DNA of 44,530 nucleotides from Prevotella sp. UBA2739. Its GTDB lineage: Bacteria; Bacteroidota; Bacteroidia; Bacteroidales; Bacteroidaceae. The DNA lies in NCBI GenBank assembly GCA_002353525.1, contig DEJV01000056.1, positions 19,078 through 63,607 of the forward strand. The letters run 5' to 3'. Shown piece by piece: positions 36,438 through 44,201 of this stretch. The position numbers and the translations under genes were made by a program. Each line of letters opens with the position of its first letter. Within the stretch, counting starts at the first letter, position 1. The notes below the pieces were generated by a model. It was not told the origin of the DNA. It ran no database searches and worked only from the letters and a program-made list of their open reading frames with translations.

Positions 36438-36456
36438 CACCAAAATTTTTAAATCA

Positions 36457-37974
36457 ATGGCAGAAAGAAAGGTTAGGGTGCGTTTTGCACCCAGTCCCAC
36501 AGGGGCTCTACACATAGGTGGTGTGCGCACCGCCCTGTTCAATTATCTCTTCGCCCGCCAGCATGGCGGCGACTTTGTGTTCCGTATTGAAGATACCGAC
36601 TCCAACCGTTTCGTGCCTGGAGCAGAGGAGTATATCATCGAGTCGTTCCGCTGGCTCGGCATCAAGTTCGACGAGGGCGTGAGCTTTGGCGGCGACAAAG
36701 GGCCGTATCGCCAGAGCGAGCGGCGCGACATCTACAAGAAATATGTCGACCAACTGCTTGAGGCAGGCAAGGCTTACATTGCTTTCGACACTCCGGAGGA
36801 GCTGGAGGCCAAACGTGCCGAGATTCAGAATTTCCAGTACGATGCCCGCACACGTGGACAGATGCGCAACTCGCTCACCATGAGTGCTGCCGAGGTGGAG
36901 GCTGAAATCGAGAATGGCAGTCAGTATGTGGTGCGCTTCAAGATTGAGCCGGGGCGCGAGGTGCTGGTCAACGACATGATTCGCGGCGAGGTGCGCGTCA
37001 AGAGCGACATCCTCGACGACAAGGTGCTCTACAAAAGTGCCGACGAACTGCCCACTTATCATCTGGCCAATATCGTCGACGACCATCTCATGGAGATCTC
37101 CCACGTCATCCGTGGCGAGGAGTGGCTGCCCAGTGCTCCGCTGCACGTGCTGCTCTACGAGGCTTTCGGTTGGCAGGACACCATGCCCCGCTTTGCCCAT
37201 CTGCCGCTGTTGCTCAAGCCCGAGGGCAAGGGCAAGCTGTCGAAGCGCGATGGCGACCGTCTGGGATTCCCCGTGTTCCCACTCGAGTGGCACGACCCCA
37301 AGACTGGCGAGGTGAGCTCGGGCTATCGCGAGAGCGGCTATTTCCCCGAGGCAGTCATCAACTTCCTGGCTTTGCTGGGTTGGAACCCGGGCACCGAACA
37401 GGAAATCTTCTCGCTCGACGAGCTGGTTGAGGCTTTCGACATCAGCCGTTGTTCGAAGGCAGGTGCCAAGTTCGACTATCAGAAAGGCATTTGGTTCAAT
37501 CATGAGTATATCCTGCGCAAGAGCAACGAGGAGATTGCTCAGCTCTTCGCACCCATCGTGGCCAACAATGGCGTTGACGAGTCGATGGAGCGCATCACCA
37601 AGGTGGTGTCGATGATGAAAGACCGTGTGTCGTTCGTGAAGGAGCTGTGGCCCTTGTGTTCGTTCTTCTTCATTCCACCGATGGAGTACGACGAGAAGAC
37701 ACGCAAGAAGCGCTGGAAGGAAGACTCGCCCCAGGCTATGACCGAGCTGGCCGACCTGCTCGAGACCCTCGACGACTTCTCGCTCGAGAACCAGGAACGC
37801 GTGGTGGAGGCATGGATTGAAGAGAAAGGCTACAAGCTGGGCAACATCATGAACGCCTGGCGGCTCACGCTCGTCGGCGAGGGCAAAGGCCCCGGCATGT
37901 TCGACATCTCTGCCTTCCTCGGCAAAGAAGAGACGTTGCGCCGTATGCGCCGCGCCATTGAAAAGCTTCAGTAA
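36457..37974 (+). CDS. gltX: Glutamyl-tRNA synthetase
   Basis: A 505-residue class I aminoacyl-tRNA synthetase that attaches glutamate to tRNA. The N-terminal RFAPSPTGALHIGGVRTALFN contains the HIGH-type motif at residues 19-22, and the KMSKS-type motif is KLSKR at 260-264. The length and domain order (catalytic domain, then helical anticodon-binding domain from about 350) are normal for the family. It is followed 19 bases later by the Kdo transferase gene and probably forms an operon with it. Confidence 0.97.
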   Translation: MAERKVRVRFAPSPTGALHIGGVRTALFNYLFARQHGGDFVFRIEDTDSNRFVPGAEEYIIESFRWLGIKFDEGVSFGGDKGPYRQSERRDIYKKYVDQLLEAGKAYIAFDTPEELEAKRAEIQNFQYDARTRGQMRNSLTMSAAEVEAEIENGSQYVVRFKIEPGREVLVNDMIRGEVRVKSDILDDKVLYKSADELPTYHLANIVDDHLMEISHVIRGEEWLPSAPLHVLLYEAFGWQDTMPRFAHLPLLLKPEGKGKLSKRDGDRLGFPVFPLEWHDPKTGEVSSGYRESGYFPEAVINFLALLGWNPGTEQEIFSLDELVEAFDISRCSKAGAKFDYQKGIWFNHEYILRKSNEEIAQLFAPIVANNGVDESMERITKVVSMMKDRVSFVKELWPLCSFFFIPPMEYDEKTRKKRWKEDSPQAMTELADLLETLDDFSLENQERVVEAWIEEKGYKLGNIMNAWRLTLVGEGKGPGMFDISAFLGKEETLRRMRRAIEKLQ

Positions 37975-37993
37975 CAGCATAAACCCATAAGGC

Positions 37994-39256
37994 ATGTACA
38001 ATATTGCGATTTACCTCTATCTGGCAGGCGTAGCCATCCTCAGCCTGTTCAACGAGAAAGTACGGAAGATGTGGCGTGGTGAGCGCGAGGCCTTCTCCGT
38101 GCTCAAGCAGAAGGTAGACCCCAATGCCAAGTACATCTGGGTGCATGCCGCCTCACTGGGCGAGTTCGAGCAGGGGCGTCCCATCATGGAGCGCATCCGT
38201 CGCGACCATCCCGAGTATAAGATTCTGCTCACCTTCTTCTCGCCCTCCGGCTACGAGGTACGCAAGAACTACGAGGGAGCCGACATTGTCTGCTACCTGC
38301 CGCTCGACACCATCACCAATGCCCGCCGTTTCCTGCGGCTCATCCGTCCGTGCATGGCGTTCTTCATCAAGTACGAGTTCTGGTACAACTACCTGCATAT
38401 TCTCAAGCACCGCAACGTGCCCGTCTATAGTGTGTCGAGCATTTTCCGTCCTGGTCAGATTTTCTTCCGCTGGTACGGCCGTCAGTACGGGCGAGTGCTG
38501 AAGTGTTTCACCCGTTTCTTTGTGCAGAATGAGGTCAGCCGCGAACTGTTGGCCTCCATCGGCATCACCAATGTCGAGATTACCGGCGACACCCGCTTCG
38601 ACCGTGTGTTGCAAATCAAGGATGCCGCCAAACAGCCGCCCGTGGTTGAGGCTTTCGTCAAAGATGCTCCCCACGTGTTTGTGGCAGGCTCGTCGTGGCC
38701 GCCCGACGAGGAAATCTTCCTCAAGTACTTCAACGAGCATAAAGACTGGAAACTCATCATTGCCCCACATGTCATTGGCGAAGATCACTTGCAGCAAATA
38801 GAAAAACTCCTGGAAGGCCGCAAGGTCATCCGCTATACAGAGGCAGAGAAATCTCTCAACGCTCCAGACCACTCTCTCACCTCTCACCTCTCACCTCTCA
38901 CCTCTTCCGAAGTCCTCCTCATCAACTGCTTCGGACTGCTCAGCAGCATCTACCGCTATGCCGACGTGGCCTATGTGGGTGGAGGCTTCGGTGTGGGCAT
39001 TCACAATCTGCCCGAGGCTGCCGTGTGGAGTGTGCCCGTCTTCTTCGGTCCCAACAATGCCCGTTTCCAGGAGGCACAGCAACTGAAGCAGAACGGCGGA
39101 GGCATCGAGATTACCAGCTATGAGGACTTCCAGTCGCGCATGAACGATTTCATCGCCCATCCCGAAACCATGAAGAACCGCGGCCAGCAAGCCGGCCAAT
39201 ATGTGATGGGCCGCTCTGGTGCCACCGACAAAATCCTCCGTTCTGTGGGATTGTAA
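37994..39256 (+). CDS. kdtA: 3-deoxy-D-manno-octulosonic acid (Kdo) transferase
   Basis: A 420-residue GT-B glycosyltransferase adding Kdo to lipid A. A membrane-anchoring segment (about 2-20) precedes the N-terminal domain with HAASLGEFEQGRP, where E57 is the likely catalytic base. The C-terminal domain contains VAGSSWPPDEE, APHVIGEDHL, INCFGLLSSIY, VGGGFGVGIHNLPEA and GPNNARFQEA. Residues about 285-305 are encoded by a 7-bp tandem repeat plus flank, in a loop before INCFG. Because 7 is not a multiple of 3, a change of one unit would break the frame. Confidence 0.95.
   Translation: MYNIAIYLYLAGVAILSLFNEKVRKMWRGEREAFSVLKQKVDPNAKYIWVHAASLGEFEQGRPIMERIRRDHPEYKILLTFFSPSGYEVRKNYEGADIVCYLPLDTITNARRFLRLIRPCMAFFIKYEFWYNYLHILKHRNVPVYSVSSIFRPGQIFFRWYGRQYGRVLKCFTRFFVQNEVSRELLASIGITNVEITGDTRFDRVLQIKDAAKQPPVVEAFVKDAPHVFVAGSSWPPDEEIFLKYFNEHKDWKLIIAPHVIGEDHLQQIEKLLEGRKVIRYTEAEKSLNAPDHSLTSHLSPLTSSEVLLINCFGLLSSIYRYADVAYVGGGFGVGIHNLPEAAVWSVPVFFGPNNARFQEAQQLKQNGGGIEITSYEDFQSRMNDFIAHPETMKNRGQQAGQYVMGRSGATDKILRSVGL
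38877..38904 (+). repeat. Four TCACCTC tandem repeats inside kdtA
   Basis: Perfect copies lie at 38877, 38884, 38891 and 38898. A related upstream string, CTCTCAACGCTCCAGACC (38853-38870), resembles the in-frame repeat in the GH2 gene at 40390-40415. Confidence 0.9.
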
Positions 39257-39287
39257 AAACAAAGTTCCATTTTTTGTTTGAGTTTTA

Positions 39288-39319
39288 TTTTGTGGAAACG
39301 AAATAATACAGTATCTTTG
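39288..39319 (+). promoter_or_regulatory. Shared-motif promoter P1 (orphan transcript upstream of GH2)
   Basis: TTTTG (39288-39292), a 19-base spacer containing GAAACGAAATAA (39295-39306), then TATCTTTG (39312-39319). It is nearly identical to P2 (42869-42900) and P3 (44126-44157). No convincing gene follows before the terminator at 39535-39563. Confidence 0.75.
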
Positions 39320-39325
39320 TACGGC

Positions 39326-39563
39326 GTTACGGAAAACCGCATATGCTACTATGGTAAATCTAGCTAATAATAAAAATATGATATCATCAGAGGCATGCAG
39401 TGATGTTCAAACGCCAATTCTACCTCCACATTACTTTTACTCCGAAAGGTGAAGTGGAAAGAACTATTGTTTGTGTCATCCGTTTTTATGAATATTGCTA
39501 AGGGTGATCTATAAAATATCAACTTATTTCTGGGCAGATACTACGGCAGTATCTGTTTTTTTT
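39326..39563 (+). ncRNA. Candidate short non-coding or leader transcript
   Basis: A transcript from promoter P1 would start near 39326 and end at the strong terminator at 39535-39563, about 240 nt. Only short open frames lie inside (33 residues at 39351-39452; 32 residues from an ATG at about 39402), neither resembling a known protein. It could be a small RNA, a GH2 leader with attenuation, or the remnant of a decayed gene. Expression is inferred from promoter and terminator only. Confidence 0.35.
39535..39563 (+). terminator. Intrinsic terminator upstream of the GH2 gene
   Basis: CAGATACT (39535-39542) pairs perfectly with AGTATCTG (39548-39555) around ACGGC, followed by eight T (39556-39563). 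The next bases form the -7 element of the GH2 promoter. Confidence 0.85.
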
Positions 39564-39564
39564 G

Positions 39565-39572
39565 TAACTTTG
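39565..39572 (+). promoter_or_regulatory. -7 promoter element of the GH2 gene
   Basis: TAACTTTG followed by C lies 19 bases before ATG 39592 and abuts the T-tract of the upstream terminator. The terminator hairpin occupies the place of the usual -33 element. Confidence 0.6.
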
Positions 39573-39591
39573 CACAAACTATTATCAAAGA

Positions 39592-41937
39592 ATGAAACGA
39601 GAAAGTATGAAACGACCGATGATGTTTTTAATGGTGCTATGCACATGGATAGGCACCATGGCACAGACTAAACAACTTTTTGACCATGGCTGGCAGTTCA
39701 CGCACGATGGCAAAACCACGACTGTTGATTTGCCTCACGACTGGGATATATTTACAGTTTCCGACCCCGAAACGGGTGCTACGGGCACTGGCGGAGGCTG
39801 GTATCATGCCGGAAAAGGTGAGTATAAAAAGAGTTTCAAGACACCTGACGCTGAGATTGTGAAGCTCCACTTTGAAGGTGTTTATCAGAAGGCTGAAGTA
39901 TTTGTCAACGGACAGAAAGCTGGACAGCATGGCTACGGCTACACACCATTTACCATCGATGTGACACCATATCTTTTTAAAGACAAGCGAGCTAACGAGG
40001 TACTCGTGAAAGTGAACAATTCCGAGCAGCCCAACTGCCGCTGGTACTCTGGCTCAGGCATCTACCGCCACGTGTGGCTGCTGACGATGCCCGCCCTGCA
40101 CATCGCCGAGAATGGTGTGTTTGTCACAACGCCCGATGTGAAAGCCGACAAAGCCACCGTCAAAGTTGAAGTGACTGTCACCAACGAATCTGATCAGGAA
40201 CAACAAGGTGTTGTTGAGGTCGACGGCCAGCAAAAAGACATTAGAGTAAAGGCTGGTGAGTGCGCAAAGGTCGACTTTAGTTTCAGGGTTCCGAATCCTC
40301 GTCTATGGTCACCTGACGATCCGTTTCTCTATAGTACCAAAGTGAAACTCACGGGCAAGAAGGCAGTACAACAAGGAAAAGCCCAGCCCTCAACTCTCCA
40401 CACTCAACTCTCCACGAAATACGGCATCCGCTCGTTCTCGTTCGATGCCGTGAAAGGTTTTGTGCTCAATGGTCAGCCCGTACTCATCAACGGTGCCTGT
40501 GTGCATCACGATGACGGAATTCTTGGTTCTATGGCATTCGATGCTGCAGAGATTCGCAAGGTACGCCTGATGAAGGATGCTGGTTTCAACCTCATCCGCA
40601 CCAGCCATAACCCAAGCACCCGCGCATTCCTCGACGCTTGCGACTCCATCGGTATGCTTGTCATCGACGAGGCTTTTGATGGCTGGCGCACTCAGAAGAA
40701 CCCTCATGACTACTCCACTCTCATCGACTCATGTTATCGCGAGGACACCCACGCCATGGTGCTGCGTGACCGCAATCACCCCAGCATCATCAGCTGGAGC
40801 ATCGGTAACGAAGTCATCGAGCGCAAGGATATCCGTGTCATCACTACCGCACGTCAGCTGAAACGTGCCATTTTGGAAGTAGACAACACTCGTCCTGTCA
40901 CCGAGGCGCTCTGTGCATGGGACCGCGACTGGGAAATCTACGACCCCCATGCAGAAGTGCTCGATGTGGTGGGCTATAACTATATGATCTTCAAGCATGC
41001 TACCGACCACCAGCGTGACCCGAAACGCATCATGTGGCAGACGGAGAGCTATCCGCGCGATGCCTTCAACAACTGGGCATACGTGAACGACTTCCCCTAT
41101 ATTGTGGGCGATATCGTGTGGACAGGACTCGACTATCTCGGTGAGTCGGGCATAGGCCGCTACTATTACGAGGGCGAGCGTCCGGGTGAGAGCTTTGCGC
41201 CTGGCGGACAACCTGACTGGCACGGCGCCTACTGCGGCGATGTCGACGTAACGGGCTGGCGCAAGCCCATCAGCCACTATCGCGAGATGCTTTGGAGCAA
41301 CAAGCCTGGTCTCTATATGGCAGTGAAAGAACCCAACGGCTACCATGGAAACATCAAGGAGACCATGTGGAGCGTATGGCCCACTTGGGAGTCGTGGACA
41401 TGGCCGGGATGGGAAGGCAAGACCGTCGATGTGGAGGTCTACACGAAGGCCCCTGAGGTGACACTCTATCTGAACGACAAGCAGATTGGTAAGGAGAAAG
41501 TCGGCCGTGACACACAATTCAAAGCCGTATTTCATGTACCCTACGAGGCAGGAACACTGCGGGCAGAAGCCGATGGTAAGAGCGTCACGCTCAATACGGC
41601 CGGTGAACCCGCCCGTCTGCGACTCACTGCCGACAAGAAGATTGTGAAGGCCGACGGTCAGGACCTTGCCTTTGTCATCGTAGATGTTGTTGACAGCAAA
41701 GGGAACGTCTGTCCTGAGGCTGCCATTCCTTGCGAAGCTTTCGTGAAAGGTCAGGGACAGCTGTTGTCGTTTGGCTCTGCCGACATGAAAGACCGTGAAC
41801 CATACACTTCACCGAGAGTGACAACGTGGAAGGGACGTGCCATGCTGGTCGTACGCAGCAGTCAGAAAGGCGGAAAGATACAGGTCAATGTAAAGAGCAG
41901 TCTTCCGACATCTGCCCTTACCATCTTCTCCAAATAA
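39592..41937 (+). CDS. Glycoside hydrolase family 2 (beta-galactosidase-like)
   Basis: A 781-residue exported glycosidase. A signal peptide (about 1-24, ending GTMAQ) is followed by a sugar-binding jelly-roll domain (about 25-180, PHDWDI), an Ig-like domain (about 185-290) and the TIM-barrel (about 295-600). The acid/base is E407 in SWSIGNEVIE and the nucleophile is E485 in MWQTESYP. C-terminal parts resemble DUF4982 and further Ig-like domains. The substrate is probably a beta-galactoside, though GH2 also includes glucuronidases and mannosidases. Residues about 265-277 (AQPSTLHTQLSTK) come from a low-complexity repeat at 40390-40415. No susCD pair adjoins it. Confidence 0.9.
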   Translation: MKRESMKRPMMFLMVLCTWIGTMAQTKQLFDHGWQFTHDGKTTTVDLPHDWDIFTVSDPETGATGTGGGWYHAGKGEYKKSFKTPDAEIVKLHFEGVYQKAEVFVNGQKAGQHGYGYTPFTIDVTPYLFKDKRANEVLVKVNNSEQPNCRWYSGSGIYRHVWLLTMPALHIAENGVFVTTPDVKADKATVKVEVTVTNESDQEQQGVVEVDGQQKDIRVKAGECAKVDFSFRVPNPRLWSPDDPFLYSTKVKLTGKKAVQQGKAQPSTLHTQLSTKYGIRSFSFDAVKGFVLNGQPVLINGACVHHDDGILGSMAFDAAEIRKVRLMKDAGFNLIRTSHNPSTRAFLDACDSIGMLVIDEAFDGWRTQKNPHDYSTLIDSCYREDTHAMVLRDRNHPSIISWSIGNEVIERKDIRVITTARQLKRAILEVDNTRPVTEALCAWDRDWEIYDPHAEVLDVVGYNYMIFKHATDHQRDPKRIMWQTESYPRDAFNNWAYVNDFPYIVGDIVWTGLDYLGESGIGRYYYEGERPGESFAPGGQPDWHGAYCGDVDVTGWRKPISHYREMLWSNKPGLYMAVKEPNGYHGNIKETMWSVWPTWESWTWPGWEGKTVDVEVYTKAPEVTLYLNDKQIGKEKVGRDTQFKAVFHVPYEAGTLRAEADGKSVTLNTAGEPARLRLTADKKIVKADGQDLAFVIVDVVDSKGNVCPEAAIPCEAFVKGQGQLLSFGSADMKDREPYTSPRVTTWKGRAMLVVRSSQKGGKIQVNVKSSLPTSALTIFSK
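40390..40415 (+). repeat. In-frame 14-bp direct repeat in the GH2 gene
   Basis: TCAACTCTCCAC occurs at 40390-40401 and again at 40404-40415. It encodes part of AQPSTLHTQLSTK between two GH2 domains. The sequence resembles the repeat in kdtA. Confidence 0.8.
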
Positions 41938-42195
41938 CCTGGGATCAGGGGGTGGTTCTGTTGATCAGCAGATGAATACACTGGGTGTTTTTGCCAGGTG
42001 AGAAAAGTGGATTATCGGAATCGTCCCCAATTCTTGCACCGCCATATGCTGTAGGGACTTAGTTTATCTATGTCCGAAAGATCATCGATGCATCAAATCA
42101 ACGGGCACGCATCCGGACATACATAAATCTATATACTACTGACTCAAGTAATACACTCTCTTTTTTCGAAGGTACAAGGGTATGAGGGTGCGAGA
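41938..42195. other. Intergenic region with no recognised gene
   Basis: No convincing frame, promoter or RNA structure was seen in 41938-42165. The right part (42170-42205) is a GTACC-type repeat copy, including the dyad GCGAGATTATTCTCGC (42190-42205) that overlaps the end of the minus-strand gene. Confidence 0.5.
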
Positions 42196-42666
42196 TTATT
42201 CTCGCAAACTCTCCTGTGAATGGGCACGGCATTTGTAGATAGCCCTAAGAAATAAGAAATTGGAGAATCTGGGTATGTCTTGTGAACGACGTATATCATC
42301 AGTATCCTCCACATAGAAATTGACCTCCTCGTCATGTGTATCATACATACATGACTCACCTATGATGAGAGCACGATCGCCAGGAGTATTATATAAATCT
42401 AATTGGCACCGTCGTAAAACAACCGTAAAGTAGGCTTCTACTACTAAGTGATAAAGTTCATCAGACAAACAACTCTTGTTTTCCAAATCAGCGTGATGAG
42501 CAAAATAAGATTTGATGTCGTGCAAATCTATGATTAAATGCTCACGTGCAGACATGCTGTCACTCTCTTCGTATTTATCAAATGCAGCTAAACACCGAGA
42601 GGTCATTTGCTTTTTCAGTTTCGCGATCCGATTCCAGTTTTTTACTATCTCTATGAAGAACATCAT
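42196..42666 (-). CDS. Hypothetical protein
   Basis: A 156-residue protein of no recognised family, without signal peptide or membrane helix. The charged N-terminus (MMFFIEIVKNWNRIAKLKKQ) suggests an amphipathic helix. ATG 42666 is chosen because a good promoter, TATATTTG on the minus strand (42703-42696) with TTGG 19 bases upstream, lies just before it; the frame is open to 42765 but that would start upstream of the promoter. The stop codon falls in the inverted dyad of the GTACC-type repeat, so the natural C-terminus may have been changed by that repeat. Confidence 0.6.
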   Translation of the reverse strand: MMFFIEIVKNWNRIAKLKKQMTSRCLAAFDKYEESDSMSAREHLIIDLHDIKSYFAHHADLENKSCLSDELYHLVVEAYFTVVLRRCQLDLYNTPGDRALIIGESCMYDTHDEEVNFYVEDTDDIRRSQDIPRFSNFLFLRAIYKCRAHSQESLRE

Positions 42667-42695
42667 ATCCCAGTATCTATAAATAGTTACATCTG

Positions 42696-42726
42696 CAAAT
42701 ATAGTCTTTTCCCACTTATTGTCCAA
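42696..42726 (-). promoter_or_regulatory. Promoter of the hypothetical minus-strand gene
   Basis: Minus strand TTGG (42726-42723), 19-base spacer, then TATATTTG (42703-42696) followed by C. The ATG at 42666 lies 29 bases downstream. Confidence 0.65.
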
Positions 42727-42868
42727 GTAATGAGCAGAAAAAGTTTGCGATGAATGTTCCCACAAGGCTTGTGGAAATCAAAAAGCCACAAAACAACGTA
42801 AGAAACAGGAAATACAGTGAACCACGATAATACGGTTTTTCCGAACAATCTGTTTTATTTGGCAAATC

Positions 42869-42900
42869 TTTTGTAGAAACGAAATAAAGCAGTATCTTTG
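42869..42900 (+). promoter_or_regulatory. Shared-motif promoter P2 (SGNH hydrolase)
   Basis: TTTTG (42869-42873), 19-base spacer with GAAACGAAATAA (42876-42887), then TATCTTTG (42893-42900). The ATG of the SGNH hydrolase is at 42939. Confidence 0.8.
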
Positions 42901-42938
42901 CAAGGAAGGTTAGTGAAACAACAAGAACTTTAATCAAT

Positions 42939-43652
42939 ATGAAAGCATTCATCCGTATGAAAAGAACTATGATCGTGCTGCTCCTGCTGGTTGTGGGCGG
43001 TATGATGAGTGGGGTGGCAGCACAGACGCACGACCGTTTTGCCAATTTTGCCCGTTACCAGTCGGCCAATAAGGAATTAGGCATGCCGGCAAAAAGAGAA
43101 AAGCGTGTGGTCTTGATGGGCAACTCCATCACCGACCATTGGCCTAAGACAAGACCCGAGTTTTTCGAGGCTCATCCCTATCTGATAGGACGGGGCATCA
43201 GCGGACAGACCAGTTATCAGTTCCTGTTGCGTTTCCGTCAGGATGTAGTCGATTTGCATCCCACGATGGTTGTCATCAACTACGGTACGAACGACATCGC
43301 CCTAAACACAGGCCCCTACGACGAGGACCGCACCTACAGCAATGTGTTGTCGATGATCGACATCGCCCGTGCCAACGGCATCAAGGTGGTACTGGCCAGT
43401 TGTCTGCCCGCCGCAGGTTTCAAGTGGCGTCCGGAAGTCACCGATGCCATGGAGAAAGTAAAAAGCCTCAATGCCCGCGTGAAGGCGTATGCCAAGAAAA
43501 AGGGCATTCCGTATATCGACTATTTCAGTGCTCTGGTGTCCGACGACGGTACGCAGATGAAAGCAGAGTATGCCAAAGACCAGCCTGCCATCCATCCCAA
43601 TGCCGCCGGCTACAAGATCATGGAGGCCCTGTTGCTGAAAGTAGTGGAATAG
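42939..43652 (+). CDS. Exported SGNH/GDSL-family hydrolase
   Basis: A 237-residue secreted esterase-like protein. The signal peptide (about 1-28, ending GVAA) may start at M1 or M7. The SGNH blocks are visible: nucleophile Ser63 in VLMGNSIT, the glycine of GRGISGQTS, the asparagine of GTNDIA, and His219 in HPNAAGY. The usual acidic partner three residues before the histidine is replaced; the nearest is D214 in DQPAIH. Related enzymes remove acetyl groups from sugars or lipids; the substrate is unknown. It is preceded by promoter P2 and followed by palindrome array B, which begins 64 bases after the stop. Confidence 0.88.
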   Translation: MKAFIRMKRTMIVLLLLVVGGMMSGVAAQTHDRFANFARYQSANKELGMPAKREKRVVLMGNSITDHWPKTRPEFFEAHPYLIGRGISGQTSYQFLLRFRQDVVDLHPTMVVINYGTNDIALNTGPYDEDRTYSNVLSMIDIARANGIKVVLASCLPAAGFKWRPEVTDAMEKVKSLNARVKAYAKKKGIPYIDYFSALVSDDGTQMKAEYAKDQPAIHPNAAGYKIMEALLLKVVE

Positions 43653-43716
43653 GGTGTTGCCCTGGGCTAAGTGCTCGTTGGCCTTTCTTTATGATTTTCC
43701 AGAACTTCACAGGCAG

Positions 43717-43942
43717 TACAAAGCATCTGTACTGACGCTACAAAGCATCTGTACTGACAATAAAGCCATTTGTATTTGGTACAATCAGTACCAAAACCAC
43801 TACCAAATTTTGGTACTGCCAGTACCAAACGTTGGTACTCACGCTACCAAGCTTTGGTACTCACGCTACCAAGCATTGGTAGGCAGGCTACCAAACATTG
43901 GTAGTGTGGCTACCAAATACTGGTAGCGTGACTACCAACGAG
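43717..43942. repeat. 22-bp-period palindrome array B (TACCAA/TTGGTA half-sites)
   Basis: Six clean units start at 43801, 43823, 43845, 43867, 43889 and 43911, exactly 22 bp apart, with a partial unit at 43933. Each is TACCAA, a 3-base centre (ATT, ACG, GCT, GCA, ACA, ATA), TTGGTA, then a 7-base linker. Units at 43717 and 43739 carry the variant TACAAA...TCTGTA, followed by a degenerate unit at 43761 and a phase break before 43801. Some linkers also extend the dyad (GGTAG...CTACC). Confidence 0.9.
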
Positions 43943-44125
43943 TGGACACATAAGAGAGTGTAGTTTAACTGGCTTTTGGTTGATTACCTGTAACCTTATT
44001 CACGATAAGTGTTGAGGCCGGGTTCAACTTATTGTTAATTCACGTTGACTCGATTTTACGTTAGTCATGATTTGGGTTTACATGGGCAGGCACACTCGAT
44101 GCGCCGTGTTGTCAAACAAAAAATA
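43943..44125. other. Intergenic region with no recognised feature
   Basis: Between array B and promoter P3 no gene-like frame, RNA or clear terminator was seen. Confidence 0.45.
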
Positions 44126-44157
44126 TTTTGTGGAAACGAAATAAAGATGTATCTTTG
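44126..44157 (+). promoter_or_regulatory. Shared-motif promoter P3 (glycerophosphodiester phosphodiesterase)
   Basis: TTTTG (44126-44130), 19-base spacer with GAAACGAAATAA (44133-44144), then TATCTTTG (44150-44157). The ATG at 44202 lies 44 bases downstream. Confidence 0.8.
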
Positions 44158-44201
44158 TGCTGGGATGATACATCTCTGATATACCAAAAAACGCTACCGA
44201 T

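Noticed and set aside
36508..38001. Long minus-strand frame opposite gltX (also similar frames opposite susC at 13141-14637, susD at 16392-17849 and priA at 31173-32387)
   Set aside because: All are complements of well-supported genes and show no family motifs or promoters of their own.
39351..39500. Short frames of 32-33 codons in the gap before the GH2 gene
   Set aside because: Too short and unlike any family I recognise; treated as part of a possible non-coding transcript.
42716..42850. A hydrophobic minus-strand segment (LYFLFLTLFCGFLIS) suggesting a small membrane protein
   Set aside because: No start codon with a promoter fits it, and the frame begins inside the SGNH gene; at most it is a gene remnant.
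43654..43926. Plus-strand frame of 90 codons through array B
   Set aside because: It is produced by the palindrome repeats (three units give 22 codons) and has no promoter or family resemblance.
43717..43942. CRISPR array
   Set aside because: The repeat is a short dyad with 7-base linkers; there are no spacer-length inserts and no cas genes nearby.
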